Below, piece after piece: positions 42,303-51,327 of a stretch of DNA of 64,000 bases. The notes beneath the pieces were generated by a model. The model was not told the DNA's origin. It did not search any database and was given only the letters and a program-made list of their open reading frames with translations. The DNA is from CAZAMI01 sp964627805 (GTDB lineage Archaea > Thermoproteota > Thermoprotei_A > Sulfolobales > NBVN01). Both the position numbers and the translations under genes were made by a program. The stretch lies in NCBI GenBank assembly GCA_964627805.1, contig CAZVLA010000023.1, forward strand, positions 1 to 64,000, written 5' to 3'. Position 1 is the stretch's first letter. Every line of letters starts with the position of its first letter.

Positions 42303-44645
42303 ATGGGGTCAGCAAGTAAGTACGTTCTCGCGGGTGTTACCTTCGCCCTAGTATTAACTGCGGCCTTAGTAGGTGCTTCGGTAACTGGCTTACTAGGTGT
42401 TAGGGTTAAGACTATTACTAAGTACTTAACAAGTACTGAAGTAAGTACCGTATTAAGTACAGTAACCAGTACTGAGACTAAGGTAATTACTAAGTACGTA
42501 ATAACCCCTAACTCAACAACCTCAACAACTACCCAAGTAAGTACCTCAACTACATCACCTACTACTGGGGGTGCTAAGGAGTCCCTAGAACCACTAGTAA
42601 CTAACGCGTCCTCAGTAGGTGCTAAGGTGATTAGGAGTTATGAGGAGTTAGTTAAGCTGATTAAGGAGTCTAGTCAAGAATCAGCAGTAACTACGGCACT
42701 AATTCGTGAAGTAGGTGTAACGCCTAGCGTATCAGTAACCATTACCCTGCCAACAGTAACGGTCAAACCATTAGCTACTAAGGTAAGCGTTATGGAGAGC
42801 ACCGGTAAGGCAGTGCCGTACTCAAGAACTAACGTACAGGTAGCTGGTGTTGATGAGCCTGATATCGTGAAGACTGACGGTAAGTACATATACTTAGTTA
42901 AGGGTAGGGAAGTACTGATTATTAAGGCGTACCCACCAAGCGACATGAGGGTAGTTAGTAAGGTAGTTATTAGGGACGGCTACGTTAGGGGGATCTTCGT
43001 TAGTAACGGTAAGTTAGTAGTAATAGCTACTAAGTACGGACCAGTCATTCCTAGGAAGTCTAAGTACGTAACTAAGACCATAACTAAGACCGTAACCGTA
43101 GTTGAGGTTGAGGATAGTAAGACGAAGACAGTAACGCAGGAGGTACCAGTAACGGTGGTTCAGCCAGCAGTTATTCAGCCACCAATATCTGTAGTGAATA
43201 CCTCAGTCTACGTGTATAAGTTAGTTAATGGTGAGGCTAAGTTAGTGGGTAACGTAACCGTTAGTGGTTCATACGTTACTGCTAGGCTAATAGGTAATGA
43301 CCTCTACCTAATATCACAGATGCCTACGCTAATCTATAGAGGCTTAGTAGTACTACCGTGCGTAGGTAATGCCGTAGTACCACCAACTAACATACTGTAC
43401 TTCGGTAGGGGCGTGGGGTACACCTTCACAACCATACTAGCCCTAGATACGGATAGTATGAAGTACAGGGCTACGGTACTATTACTCAGTAGGTCGAGTA
43501 GAGTGTACGTATCGACTAAGAACATATACATACTATCAACAACGTACCTCAGTCCGTGGACCTACGTAGCTAAGGAGGCTATGAAGTACTTAATGAAGTA
43601 CCTACCACCCGACCTAGCTCGTGAGGTTAAGGAGGTAATGAATAAGACAGCGATCTACTGGTCCCCAGAGATCTACAAAGTTATGGAGAAGGTTAGGAAC
43701 TGGTTCAATAAGCTACCTGAGAAGCAGAGGGAAGCTATAGTTAATGAGTTAGGTAAGTACCTCGAGGGGGTACTTAAGTCACTACCTACTCAGAGAACTA
43801 AGATATACAGGTTCGAGATTGAGGGACTTAAGGTAGTACCTAAGGCAGAGGGTGAGGTACCTGGTGTAGTACTTGATCAGTTCTCAATGGATGAGTACGG
43901 TAAGTACTTCAGAATAGCTACTACAGTAACTACCTACGAGATTAAGTACTTAGGTTCCAGCCTTAGGTGGTACTTAAGGACTAAGACCTACAATAACGTC
44001 TACGTACTCAACATGAATTTAAGCATAGTAGGTAAGCTTGAGGGATTAGCCATTGGTGAGAGAGTATACGCTGCTAGGTACTTAGGTAATCTAATGTACT
44101 TAGTAACCTACAGGAGAGTAGACCCACTCTTCGGTATCGACCTAAGCGACCCTAAGCACCCTAAGGTGATAGGGTTCCTAAAAATACCTGGTTACTCAGA
44201 GTACCTACACCCATACATGAATAACACCTACTTAATAGGTATTGGATTAGCTGGTAATGAGGAGGGTAGGGGTGTTAAGGTAGCTCTCTTCGACATTAGG
44301 GACCCAAGGAACATTAAGGTAGTATCTGAGGTAATCATTAGGGGAGCTTACGGATCACCACTATTCTACGACCATAGGGCATTCATAATAAATACTGAGG
44401 AGGGCTACATAGCATTCCCAATATACGGGAGAGTACCTGGGTTAGCAGTAATAACGCTTAAGGACCACGTACTGAAGTACAAGGGCATAGTACCTGAGTA
44501 CGGATGCTATAGGGGGCTCTACATAGGTAATACGATATACGCTATATCCTACTCCATGATAAAGGCGGTTAAGTCAAGTAACTTAGAGCTAGTATCGACA
44601 CTAAGCCTAGGTAGTGGAGTTACGTATACGATACTTAAGAAGTAG
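42303..44645 (+). CDS. Secreted beta-propeller protein (COG4880/Beta_propel family)
   Basis: Exported protein of about 780 residues. A signal or anchor helix (about 5-30) is followed by a Thr/Ser-rich stalk (to about 100), then the Beta_propel domain entry motif (TNVQVAGVDEPDIVKTDGKYIY, split as VAGVDEPDIVKTDG near 180-193) and a long series of beta blades to the C-terminus. The family occurs on archaeal and some bacterial surfaces with unknown function, probably binding. A helical insertion lies near 440-500. I chose ATG 42303 because GGTGGTG precedes it by 6 bases; the GTG at 42291 is an alternative. Confidence 0.85.
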   Translation: MGSASKYVLAGVTFALVLTAALVGASVTGLLGVRVKTITKYLTSTEVSTVLSTVTSTETKVITKYVITPNSTTSTTTQVSTSTTSPTTGGAKESLEPLVTNASSVGAKVIRSYEELVKLIKESSQESAVTTALIREVGVTPSVSVTITLPTVTVKPLATKVSVMESTGKAVPYSRTNVQVAGVDEPDIVKTDGKYIYLVKGREVLIIKAYPPSDMRVVSKVVIRDGYVRGIFVSNGKLVVIATKYGPVIPRKSKYVTKTITKTVTVVEVEDSKTKTVTQEVPVTVVQPAVIQPPISVVNTSVYVYKLVNGEAKLVGNVTVSGSYVTARLIGNDLYLISQMPTLIYRGLVVLPCVGNAVVPPTNILYFGRGVGYTFTTILALDTDSMKYRATVLLLSRSSRVYVSTKNIYILSTTYLSPWTYVAKEAMKYLMKYLPPDLAREVKEVMNKTAIYWSPEIYKVMEKVRNWFNKLPEKQREAIVNELGKYLEGVLKSLPTQRTKIYRFEIEGLKVVPKAEGEVPGVVLDQFSMDEYGKYFRIATTVTTYEIKYLGSSLRWYLRTKTYNNVYVLNMNLSIVGKLEGLAIGERVYAARYLGNLMYLVTYRRVDPLFGIDLSDPKHPKVIGFLKIPGYSEYLHPYMNNTYLIGIGLAGNEEGRGVKVALFDIRDPRNIKVVSEVIIRGAYGSPLFYDHRAFIINTEEGYIAFPIYGRVPGLAVITLKDHVLKYKGIVPEYGCYRGLYIGNTIYAISYSMIKAVKSSNLELVSTLSLGSGVTYTILKK

Positions 44646-44653
44646 TTTTTCAA

Positions 44654-44713
44654 AACTAATCAGCTCGGGGAGTTCCGCTCATCAATCGCCCCGTCTTGAA
44701 TTCATCATTAGTT
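44654..44713 (-). ncRNA. C/D box 2'-O-methylation guide RNA targeting 23S rRNA
   Basis: On the minus strand: C box ATGATGA (44708-44702), first guide ATTCAAGACGGG, D'-like GCGA, C' TTGATGA (44685-44679), second guide GCGGAACTCCCCGAG, and D box CTGA (44663-44660). Flanks AACTA and TAGTT can pair as the terminal stem. The first guide is complementary to CCCGTCTTGAA, a stretch I know as highly conserved in large-subunit rRNA (CCCGUCUUGAAACACGGACC). The target of the second guide is not recognised. It sits alone in the 315-base gap between the beta-propeller and oxidoreductase genes. Confidence 0.72.
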
Positions 44714-44960
44714 AATTAGTACTGAATTACTTAATACCATATCCTTAAATCACTAACCCCTTAATTAAGGATTTTAAATATGCAGTATTTAAGCTGTCAA
44801 TGCGGTTTCTGTGTAAATAAAAATGCATTATTTAACTACTTTAATCGTGGGAATACTATTCAAGTGCTCCACGTATGCTATGAAATATTATTTTTCATTA
44901 GTGCCTTACTAGTATTTGTTTAAGGTAAATATTATTTAAGTTCAGGACGTACTAAATTAC
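44714..44960. other. Promoter region ahead of the 2-oxoacid oxidoreductase
   Basis: This AT-rich stretch contains a TATA element (TAAATATTATTTA, 44926-44938) about 28 bases before the TTG start at 44961, and a minus-strand GTATTAAG near 44730 that could drive the guide RNA. No other gene seen. Confidence 0.45.
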
Positions 44961-46877
44961 TTGCTGGTGCTGGGGGTGCGTGACGCCTACATACTACTGG
45001 GGGGTCCTCAAGGGAGTGGCTTAGATACCGCTATGAGGATACTCTCTAGGTTCTTCGCCTCACTAGGCTATAGTGTATTAGCTGATAGGGAGTACTACTC
45101 AAACATTAGGGGTAAGCACAGTTACGTCCATATGAGGGTATCAGCAACTAAGGCAACCTCACTTAAGTACCCAGTAGATGTTGCTGTCGCTATGGACGTT
45201 GAGTCAGTATTCATACACTTTAGGGACGTGAGTAGGGGTAGTTACTTCGTTTATGACTTAGGTACGGAGTCATCAACTATTGAGGATGCTAAGGCACTTG
45301 AGAAGTACACCGCTATGAGGGTTAAGGAGCTACTTAAGGAGTTAGGTATTAGTGAGTACGTAGGTGATGTGGTTAAGTGGTTAAGGTCTGAAGGCGTTGA
45401 GGTAGTAGGTATTAAGTATTCAGACCTAATTAATGAGTTAGTTAAGTATGGAGTACCTAGGAACGTAGCTACTAGGGCGTTAAGTACCTTCGCAGCTACA
45501 GCAGCTACTTACTTAGTAGGTATTGACCCAGAATCAATGGTGAGTACGGTAGAGGATGTATTCAGGGGTAGGGCCTCAGTTATTGAGGTTAATAAGTTAA
45601 TGATTAAAGCATCCGTGAGTGCCTTAAGGAGTAAGGTACCTAAGGTGAGTAAGGAGTTAGGTAAGCCTGAATTAAGTGAGGATGAGTTACTAGTGGTTAC
45701 TGGTAATGAGGTAGTAGCTATGGGTAAGTTAGTAGGTGGTCTTAGGTTCCAGTCATACTACCCAATAACACCAGCTCAGGATGAGAGCTTCTACATGGAG
45801 GGTAAGGACCTACTCAAGGTAGGTGATAAGTACTTAGGCTCAGTACTCGTCTTCCAGACTGAGGATGAGATAGCAGCTATAGCGTCAGCTGTGGGAGCTG
45901 CTTTAGCAGGTGCTAGAGTAGCTACAGCTACTAGTGGTCCGGGATTCTCACTAATGGTTGAGACGCTTAGTTGGGCAGGAATGAATGACGTACCGGTAGT
46001 CATTACGTACTACCAACGCGGTGGGCCCTCAACAGGCTTACCAACTAGGGGTGCTCAGAGTGACTTATTCTTCACTTTATTCGCTGGTCACGGTGAATTC
46101 CCGAGAGTAGTTATTGCTTCTGGTGATCATGAGGAGGCGTTTAAGGACGCAGTTGAGGCTCTAAACATTGCTGAGAAGTATCAAGTACCTGTGATTCACT
46201 TACTGGATAAGTTCATAGCTAATACAGTAGTAGCTATGCCCGTACCTAAGACTGAGGAATTAGTTATTGAGAGGGGTAAGTACTACGTAGGACCTGGTGA
46301 GGGTCCCTTCAAGAGGTTCTCACTAGATGAGGAAATACCTACGAGGACCTTCCTAGGTATGTCACCAATAACCTACTACACAGGTGTTGAGCATGATGAG
46401 TACGGGAGGATTAGTGAGGATCCTGAATTAAGGATTAGGATGTACGTTAGGAGGATGAGGAAGTTAGAGGTAATCGATCGTGAAGTACCTCAAGAGCATA
46501 GGGCGGTCCTATACGGTAGTGAATCAGGTGATGTACTACTAATTGGTTGGGGCTTCGTTAAGGGTGCGGCTACGGATGCTATTGAGGAGCTTAAGTCATT
46601 AGGTATTAAGGCTTCATACCTACACATTAAGTACTTCATGCCGTTCCCGTCACGTAGGGTTAGGGAGGTTATTAAGGGGTTCAGTAAGTACGTCTTCGTA
46701 GAGCATGACTACTTAGTACAGGCTGGTATGGCTGCTAAGTTATTCGCTGGTATTGAGGTACGTGAAAGGATAGTTAAGTACACGGGTAGGCCGATATACA
46801 CTAACGAGTTAGTTGATGCTGTCCTTAAGTTGTTTAAGGAGGGTGTTAAGGAGGTGGTTTTAAGGTATGGAGCGTGA
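44961..46877 (+). CDS. 2-oxoacid:ferredoxin oxidoreductase, fused gamma-alpha subunit
   Basis: The large subunit of the crenarchaeal two-subunit enzyme that decarboxylates 2-oxoacids (pyruvate, 2-oxoglutarate and others) to acyl-CoA with reduced ferredoxin. The 638-residue chain has the gamma domain first (GGPQGSGLDTA near 12-22), then the alpha domain with YPITP at 267-271, whose flanking residues are tied to substrate choice and CoA binding. The length matches Sulfolobus-type enzymes (about 630). The TTG start sits at leaderless distance from a TATA element; GTG 44976 is an alternative. The beta gene overlaps its end by 11 bases. Confidence 0.94.
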   Translation: MLVLGVRDAYILLGGPQGSGLDTAMRILSRFFASLGYSVLADREYYSNIRGKHSYVHMRVSATKATSLKYPVDVAVAMDVESVFIHFRDVSRGSYFVYDLGTESSTIEDAKALEKYTAMRVKELLKELGISEYVGDVVKWLRSEGVEVVGIKYSDLINELVKYGVPRNVATRALSTFAATAATYLVGIDPESMVSTVEDVFRGRASVIEVNKLMIKASVSALRSKVPKVSKELGKPELSEDELLVVTGNEVVAMGKLVGGLRFQSYYPITPAQDESFYMEGKDLLKVGDKYLGSVLVFQTEDEIAAIASAVGAALAGARVATATSGPGFSLMVETLSWAGMNDVPVVITYYQRGGPSTGLPTRGAQSDLFFTLFAGHGEFPRVVIASGDHEEAFKDAVEALNIAEKYQVPVIHLLDKFIANTVVAMPVPKTEELVIERGKYYVGPGEGPFKRFSLDEEIPTRTFLGMSPITYYTGVEHDEYGRISEDPELRIRMYVRRMRKLEVIDREVPQEHRAVLYGSESGDVLLIGWGFVKGAATDAIEELKSLGIKASYLHIKYFMPFPSRRVREVIKGFSKYVFVEHDYLVQAGMAAKLFAGIEVRERIVKYTGRPIYTNELVDAVLKLFKEGVKEVVLRYGA

Positions 46878-47832
46878 GCGTAGGTACTCAATGAAGGACT
46901 ACAGATCTGAGGTATGGATTGAGTGGTGCCCTGGATGCGGTAACTACGGAATACTAACGGCGATGCTTAAGGCCTTCGAGGAGCTTCAGTTAGACCCTAA
47001 GAGAGTAGTTGTTGTTGCTGGTATTGGGTGTTCAGGTAGGATACCTAACTACTACAGAGTTAATGGTGTTCACGCACTCCATGGTAGGGCAATACCGTTC
47101 GCGGTAGGTATTAAGTTAGCTAATCCTAAGCTCATAGTGATAGTTCATGGAGGTGACGGTGACTTACTAGGTATTGGTATGGGTCACTTCGTAGCCTTAG
47201 GTAGGAGGAACATAGACGTTACGGTAGTAATACATGATAATGGTGTTTACGGATTAACTAAGGGTCAAGCATCACCAACACTACCTAGGGGTGTTAAGAC
47301 TAAGGCACTACCTAGACCCAACATACAGGACGCTATTAACCCACTAGCAGTAGCTCTAGCTTCAGGCTACACATTCGTAGCTAGGGCATTCGCTCTAGAC
47401 GTTGATTACTTAAAGAGGATATTCGTTGAGGCTATAAGGCATAGGGGTGCTTCAGTAATTGATGTACTTCAACCATGCGTAACGTACAACAACGTATTTA
47501 CTGCTGAGTACTACCGTAAGAGGATATACAGGTTAGAGGATGAGGGTTGGGACCCACTAGTTAGGGATCCTAGTGAGGCTAGGTCCAAGTACATAAACGC
47601 TATGAGGAAGGCCCTAGAGTCAGGTGATAGGATACCGGTAGGTATATTCTATAGGAACCCGTACGTACCTAGCTACGAAGAGAGAGTCGCTCAAATGAAT
47701 CCATACTACCTCAAGGAACCACCAAGTAGGCAGGTAGTCGAGGTTAATGGTAGACCAGTAATAACTACGGATTACTTCAGGAGGGTCTTCGCGGATAGGA
47801 TAGTTAAGGTGGTGGGTAGGGGAAGTAAGTAA
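46867..47832 (+). CDS. 2-oxoacid:ferredoxin oxidoreductase, beta subunit
   Basis: The thiamine-diphosphate and [4Fe-4S] binding subunit. Cluster ligands are C21 and C24 (WCPGCG), C55 (GIGCSG) and C204 (QPCVTYN). The ThDP motif is GDGDLLGIG near 95-103 with the conserved DNGVYGLTKGQASPT loop near 130. The 321-residue length is usual. It completes a functional enzyme with the preceding gene; the ATG overlap indicates coupled translation. The electron acceptor is ferredoxin, as for AOR in this window. Confidence 0.94.
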   Translation: MERERRYSMKDYRSEVWIEWCPGCGNYGILTAMLKAFEELQLDPKRVVVVAGIGCSGRIPNYYRVNGVHALHGRAIPFAVGIKLANPKLIVIVHGGDGDLLGIGMGHFVALGRRNIDVTVVIHDNGVYGLTKGQASPTLPRGVKTKALPRPNIQDAINPLAVALASGYTFVARAFALDVDYLKRIFVEAIRHRGASVIDVLQPCVTYNNVFTAEYYRKRIYRLEDEGWDPLVRDPSEARSKYINAMRKALESGDRIPVGIFYRNPYVPSYEERVAQMNPYYLKEPPSRQVVEVNGRPVITTDYFRRVFADRIVKVVGRGSK

Positions 47833-47868
47833 CTCACCTAATATGCTACGTAAGCGACTGGAGGTAAC

Positions 47869-47940
47869 TGGATGGGGACTCCCCCTCAGCTGAGGCGTGA
47901 TGACGGAGGTCAAGCACCGACGGGTTAAGGCGTGCTTAAG
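47869..47940 (+). ncRNA. GC-rich structured element, possible C/D box RNA
   Basis: It contains D' CTGA (47890-47893), a 3-base spacer and C' GTGATGA (47897-47903), the exact internal layout of archaeal C/D RNAs, followed by a 13-base guide and a D-like CCGA (47917-47920). The expected C box is weak (TGGATGG). Hairpins also form: GGGGACTCCCC, CCTCAGCTGAGG, and AAGCAC/GTGCTT around 47912-47937. Target unknown. GC content stands out from the flanking DNA, which supports an RNA. Confidence 0.38.
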
Positions 47941-48015
47941 TAGCGCCATTAAATCTCCGGAGTACGTAGGTACCCTACAGAGTTTTAAGGAATTACTCCT
48001 AACGACTCCTTAGGG

Positions 48016-49377
48016 ATGGGTATGGGTAGGGGATACGCCGCTAGGGTATTAGGTACATTAGCGATTACTTCACTACTAATCATTGCGTTAACACCATCAC
48101 TAGTTACGGCTGAGTCACTAACCTACACATACAGACTAGATACTTCGGGAGTAGCTACGGTAACCGTAATAGCTACTAACTTAAGCGGTCTCTACACATA
48201 CACGGTACTACTTGATAAGGGAGTCATACCGGAGACCGTATCAGTCATTAACGCATCTAACGGGGAGCCGGTACCTACTAACTTAACAGGTAATAAATTA
48301 ACCATATACTTAATGAATATGACCTCATCAGTAATAATAACCTACACAGCAGTCGTAGGGAACCTAACTACGGAGGGGTACGTAGTAGCTGTAGTATCAC
48401 CTCAAGGACCAGCCAACATAGTGCTACCTAAGGGTGCGGCACTACTCTACTTCAATGGCTCACCATCAATAAGTATGAAGGGATCCGTGATAGTACTGAG
48501 CTACTCGGGAGCGGGTACGTATGAGGTTAAGTACTTACCACCACCCCCACCAACAACTACGACTACCACAACCACCACCGCAACAGTGACTAAGTCCTTG
48601 ACAACTACAGCCACAGCAACCACAACACCCACTAAGTCAGCAACATCAACAACTACGACCACTACGACATCAGCGACCCCAGTAACGACAACGGCAACGA
48701 AGACAGTAACCACATCCACTACTACAGTAACCAGTAAATCAGCAACGACGACTACATCAGTTAGTACTACATCACCCACAACCACTAAGTCATTAACAAC
48801 TACATCATTAAGTACTACATCAACTACTAAACCATTAACTACTACTCTGAAGACCTCAACTACATCACCAACCACTACGAGTACTGTCGCATCAGTCAGC
48901 ACAGGTACTACAGTAAGGACTAAATCAGCAGTAGTTAAGACGAGTAAGGCATCACCAGTAACTACTAAGACAACCACGACACCCTCAACCACAACAACAC
49001 CTAAGCCCTCAGGACCTGCAATACCTACTGGATTAATAGCTGGTGTAGTAGCTGCTATAGTTGCTGCATCAATAATAGCTTCACTACTTAGGAGGAGACC
49101 TAGGACTGCTCAAGCCACATCAGTCCCTATGGAGGTTATTAGGGAGGAACTCGATGAGAGGGATGCTGAGATACTTAAAGCACTTAGTGAGGAGAGCATG
49201 AATATATCAGCACTAGCTAAGAAGTTAGGACTTAGTAAGTCAGTTGTTTGGAGGAGGGCTAATAAGTTAAGCAGGTTAGGACTCATAAGTAAGGTTGAGG
49301 AGGGCGGTAAGGTAATACTTAAGATAACTAACGAAGGTATTAAGGCGCTAGACAACATACTTAAGGGTGGTAAGTGA
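48016..49377 (+). CDS. Membrane-tethered wHTH protein with Thr-rich ectodomain
   Basis: A 453-residue protein with an unusual order. It has a signal peptide (about 1-32), a beta-rich extracellular domain (33-175), a long stalk of Thr/Ser runs (about 175-335), a membrane helix (IAGVVAAIVAASIIASLL near 340-357), a basic RRRPRT stop-transfer, and a cytoplasmic winged helix of about 70 residues at the C-terminus (LDERDAEILKALSEE ... SALAKKLGLSKSVVWRRANKLSRLGLI). It should be a one-component sensor that transmits an external signal to a DNA-binding domain. The HTH resembles MarR/ArsR-like types. No target is known. The start is ATG. Confidence 0.78.
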   Translation: MGMGRGYAARVLGTLAITSLLIIALTPSLVTAESLTYTYRLDTSGVATVTVIATNLSGLYTYTVLLDKGVIPETVSVINASNGEPVPTNLTGNKLTIYLMNMTSSVIITYTAVVGNLTTEGYVVAVVSPQGPANIVLPKGAALLYFNGSPSISMKGSVIVLSYSGAGTYEVKYLPPPPPTTTTTTTTTATVTKSLTTTATATTTPTKSATSTTTTTTTSATPVTTTATKTVTTSTTTVTSKSATTTTSVSTTSPTTTKSLTTTSLSTTSTTKPLTTTLKTSTTSPTTTSTVASVSTGTTVRTKSAVVKTSKASPVTTKTTTTPSTTTTPKPSGPAIPTGLIAGVVAAIVAASIIASLLRRRPRTAQATSVPMEVIREELDERDAEILKALSEESMNISALAKKLGLSKSVVWRRANKLSRLGLISKVEEGGKVILKITNEGIKALDNILKGGK

Positions 49378-49477
49378 TTTTAAATAACTCCCGGTTTTCT
49401 TAAACCTACTAATACGTAACTAGAACTTGTTAAGTAATGTTTAAATCTCCTCCCACAGACTTTGATGCGGGGCATAG

Positions 49478-50413
49478 GTGAGTTACCCTAACTACGTTAG
49501 GAAGCTCATGGAGGAGGTCCTTAAGCTAAAGGAGCGTAGGAAGGCAGTTATTCTAGCTCATAACTACCAACTACCTGAGGTTCAGGACGTAGCTGACTTC
49601 GTAGGTGATAGTCTCGAGTTAGCTAGGAAGGCATTAACGGTAGATGCTGACGTCATAGTATTTGCTGGTGTTTCATTCATGGCTGAAATGGTAGCCGCTT
49701 TAAACCCGGATAAGGTAGTACTTCATCCAGACCCTAGGGCTAGGTGCTTACTAGCTGATATGCTAACCCCCGAGCATGTTAGGAGGGTTAGGGAGGAGAG
49801 TCCTAACACACCATTAATACTCTACGTAAACTCACCTACGGAGCTTAAGGCGTTAGCTGATTACGTAGTAACTAGCTCATCAGCTGCTAAGTTAGTATCT
49901 AAGTTAGGTGTTGATGAGGTCATACTAGCGCCCGATAAGAACTTAGCTGATTACGTAGCTCAAGTAACTGGTGTTAAGGTTAAGGCACTACCTAAGTACG
50001 GTCACTGCCCCATACATGAGAACTTAATAAGTAGGTACTACGTGGAGAAGGCACTTAGTAAGTACCCCGGAGCTAAGGTGATAATACATCCGGAAGCACC
50101 TAGGGATGCTAGGGAATTAGCTGTTAGGGTAGGTAGTACTAGTCAAATGCTTAAAGCAATACCTGAGGTAGGTGGTGGTACCATATTACTAGGTACGGAG
50201 GAGGGGCTGACCTACAGAGCTAGGAAGCTATACCCTAACCTAGACATTAAGCCCTTAAACCCCATAGCCGTATGTACGGACATGAAGAAGATACACTTAC
50301 TCAATATTAAGGAGTCGCTAGAGAAGCTAAGACCTAGGGTTGAGTTGAGTAGGGACGTACTTAAGAGGGTTAAGGAGGTTATTGAGGAGTCCTTAAGAGT
50401 GATAGGTAAGTAG
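49478..50413 (+). CDS. nadA: Quinolinate synthase A
   Basis: Condenses iminoaspartate with dihydroxyacetone phosphate to quinolinate, using a [4Fe-4S] cluster. The three cluster cysteines are C90 (RARC), C177 (YGHCPIH) and C266 (AVCTDMKK). AHNYQLPEVQD and FMAEM motifs are also present. The 311-residue length is standard. The start is GTG, with TTTAAAT at 49441 as the likely TATA. First gene of nadA-nadC-nadX, separated by 53 bases and then a 4-base overlap. Confidence 0.95.
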   Translation: MSYPNYVRKLMEEVLKLKERRKAVILAHNYQLPEVQDVADFVGDSLELARKALTVDADVIVFAGVSFMAEMVAALNPDKVVLHPDPRARCLLADMLTPEHVRRVREESPNTPLILYVNSPTELKALADYVVTSSSAAKLVSKLGVDEVILAPDKNLADYVAQVTGVKVKALPKYGHCPIHENLISRYYVEKALSKYPGAKVIIHPEAPRDARELAVRVGSTSQMLKAIPEVGGGTILLGTEEGLTYRARKLYPNLDIKPLNPIAVCTDMKKIHLLNIKESLEKLRPRVELSRDVLKRVKEVIEESLRVIGK

Positions 50414-50466
50414 TTAAGGACACATGTTTTAAAGTAGTGCACAAACCTATCTTAGGTGCTTAAGTA

Positions 50467-51327
50467 TTGATTGAGTCACTACTTAGGAAGTTCATGGAGT
50501 GGGTTAGTGAGGACGTACCCTTCTGGGACTTAACTACTGAAGCCCTAATACCTCCTGGAGTGGTTATTGAGGCTGTAGTGATTTCTGAAGGTAATTACGT
50601 AGTAGCTTGTACGGAGGAATTAGCTAATGTACTTGAGTTACTAGGTATTGACGTCCTAGAGTACGTACCTAGTGGTTCCTTAGTTAGGGAGGGTTCAGTA
50701 GTTATGAGGTTAAGGGGTGATGCTAGGAAGTTACTGACTATTGAGAGAACCCTACTCAACCTACTAACCTACCTAAGCGGGGTAGCTACTAGGACTAAGG
50801 AATTCGTAGATGCTGTTAAGTCAGTGAATCCTAGGGCTAGGGTAGCAGCTACTAGGAAGGTAGTCCCGGGACTAAGGTACTTAGTTAAGAAGGCTGTTAA
50901 GGTTGGTGGTGGGGATACGCATAGGTTCTCATTAAGTGATGCCTACATAATTAAGGATAACCACTTAGCTATCGTAGGTAATTTAAGGGATGCATTAAGG
51001 AGGGTCAAGTCAGTAGCTTCATTCATTCATAAAGTAGAGGTTGAGGTTAGTAAGGCTGAGGAAGCCGTAATAGCTGCTAGGGAGGGTGCTGACGTAGTCA
51101 TGCTAGATAACGTAACACCAGCTGAGGTTAGGAGAGCTGTTGAGTTACTTAAGCATGAGGGGCTACGTGATAAGGTAGTTATTGAGGTTAGTGGAGGTAT
51201 TAACTTAAGGAATGTTAAGGAGTACGTGAGGGCAGGTGCTGACGTAGTAAGTACGAGTGAATTAACTATGAATCCAGTAAAGGTAAATATGAGTATGGAA
51301 GTTGTTAAGGTGGTGAGTAAGTCTTGA
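50467..51327 (+). CDS. nadC: Nicotinate-nucleotide pyrophosphorylase (carboxylating)
   Basis: Converts quinolinate and PRPP to nicotinate mononucleotide. Motifs include the PRPP-binding ATRKVVPGLRYLVKKAVKVGGGDTHR block near 125-150, IKDNHL near 158, and the late DNVTPAEV and EVSGGIN segments. The 286-residue length fits. The start is TTG. The next gene overlaps its stop by 4 bases (TTGA), indicating an operon. Confidence 0.94.
   Translation: MIESLLRKFMEWVSEDVPFWDLTTEALIPPGVVIEAVVISEGNYVVACTEELANVLELLGIDVLEYVPSGSLVREGSVVMRLRGDARKLLTIERTLLNLLTYLSGVATRTKEFVDAVKSVNPRARVAATRKVVPGLRYLVKKAVKVGGGDTHRFSLSDAYIIKDNHLAIVGNLRDALRRVKSVASFIHKVEVEVSKAEEAVIAAREGADVVMLDNVTPAEVRRAVELLKHEGLRDKVVIEVSGGINLRNVKEYVRAGADVVSTSELTMNPVKVNMSMEVVKVVSKS

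Noticed and set aside
42420..42560. Repeated AGTACT/GTAACT units that look like a tandem DNA repeat
   Set aside because: They encode the Thr/Ser-rich stalk of the beta-propeller protein and follow codon bias.
48501..48992. A long open minus-strand frame rich in Val
   Set aside because: It is the complement of the Thr-rich stalk of the membrane wHTH protein (ACN codons read as NGT), with no start signal.
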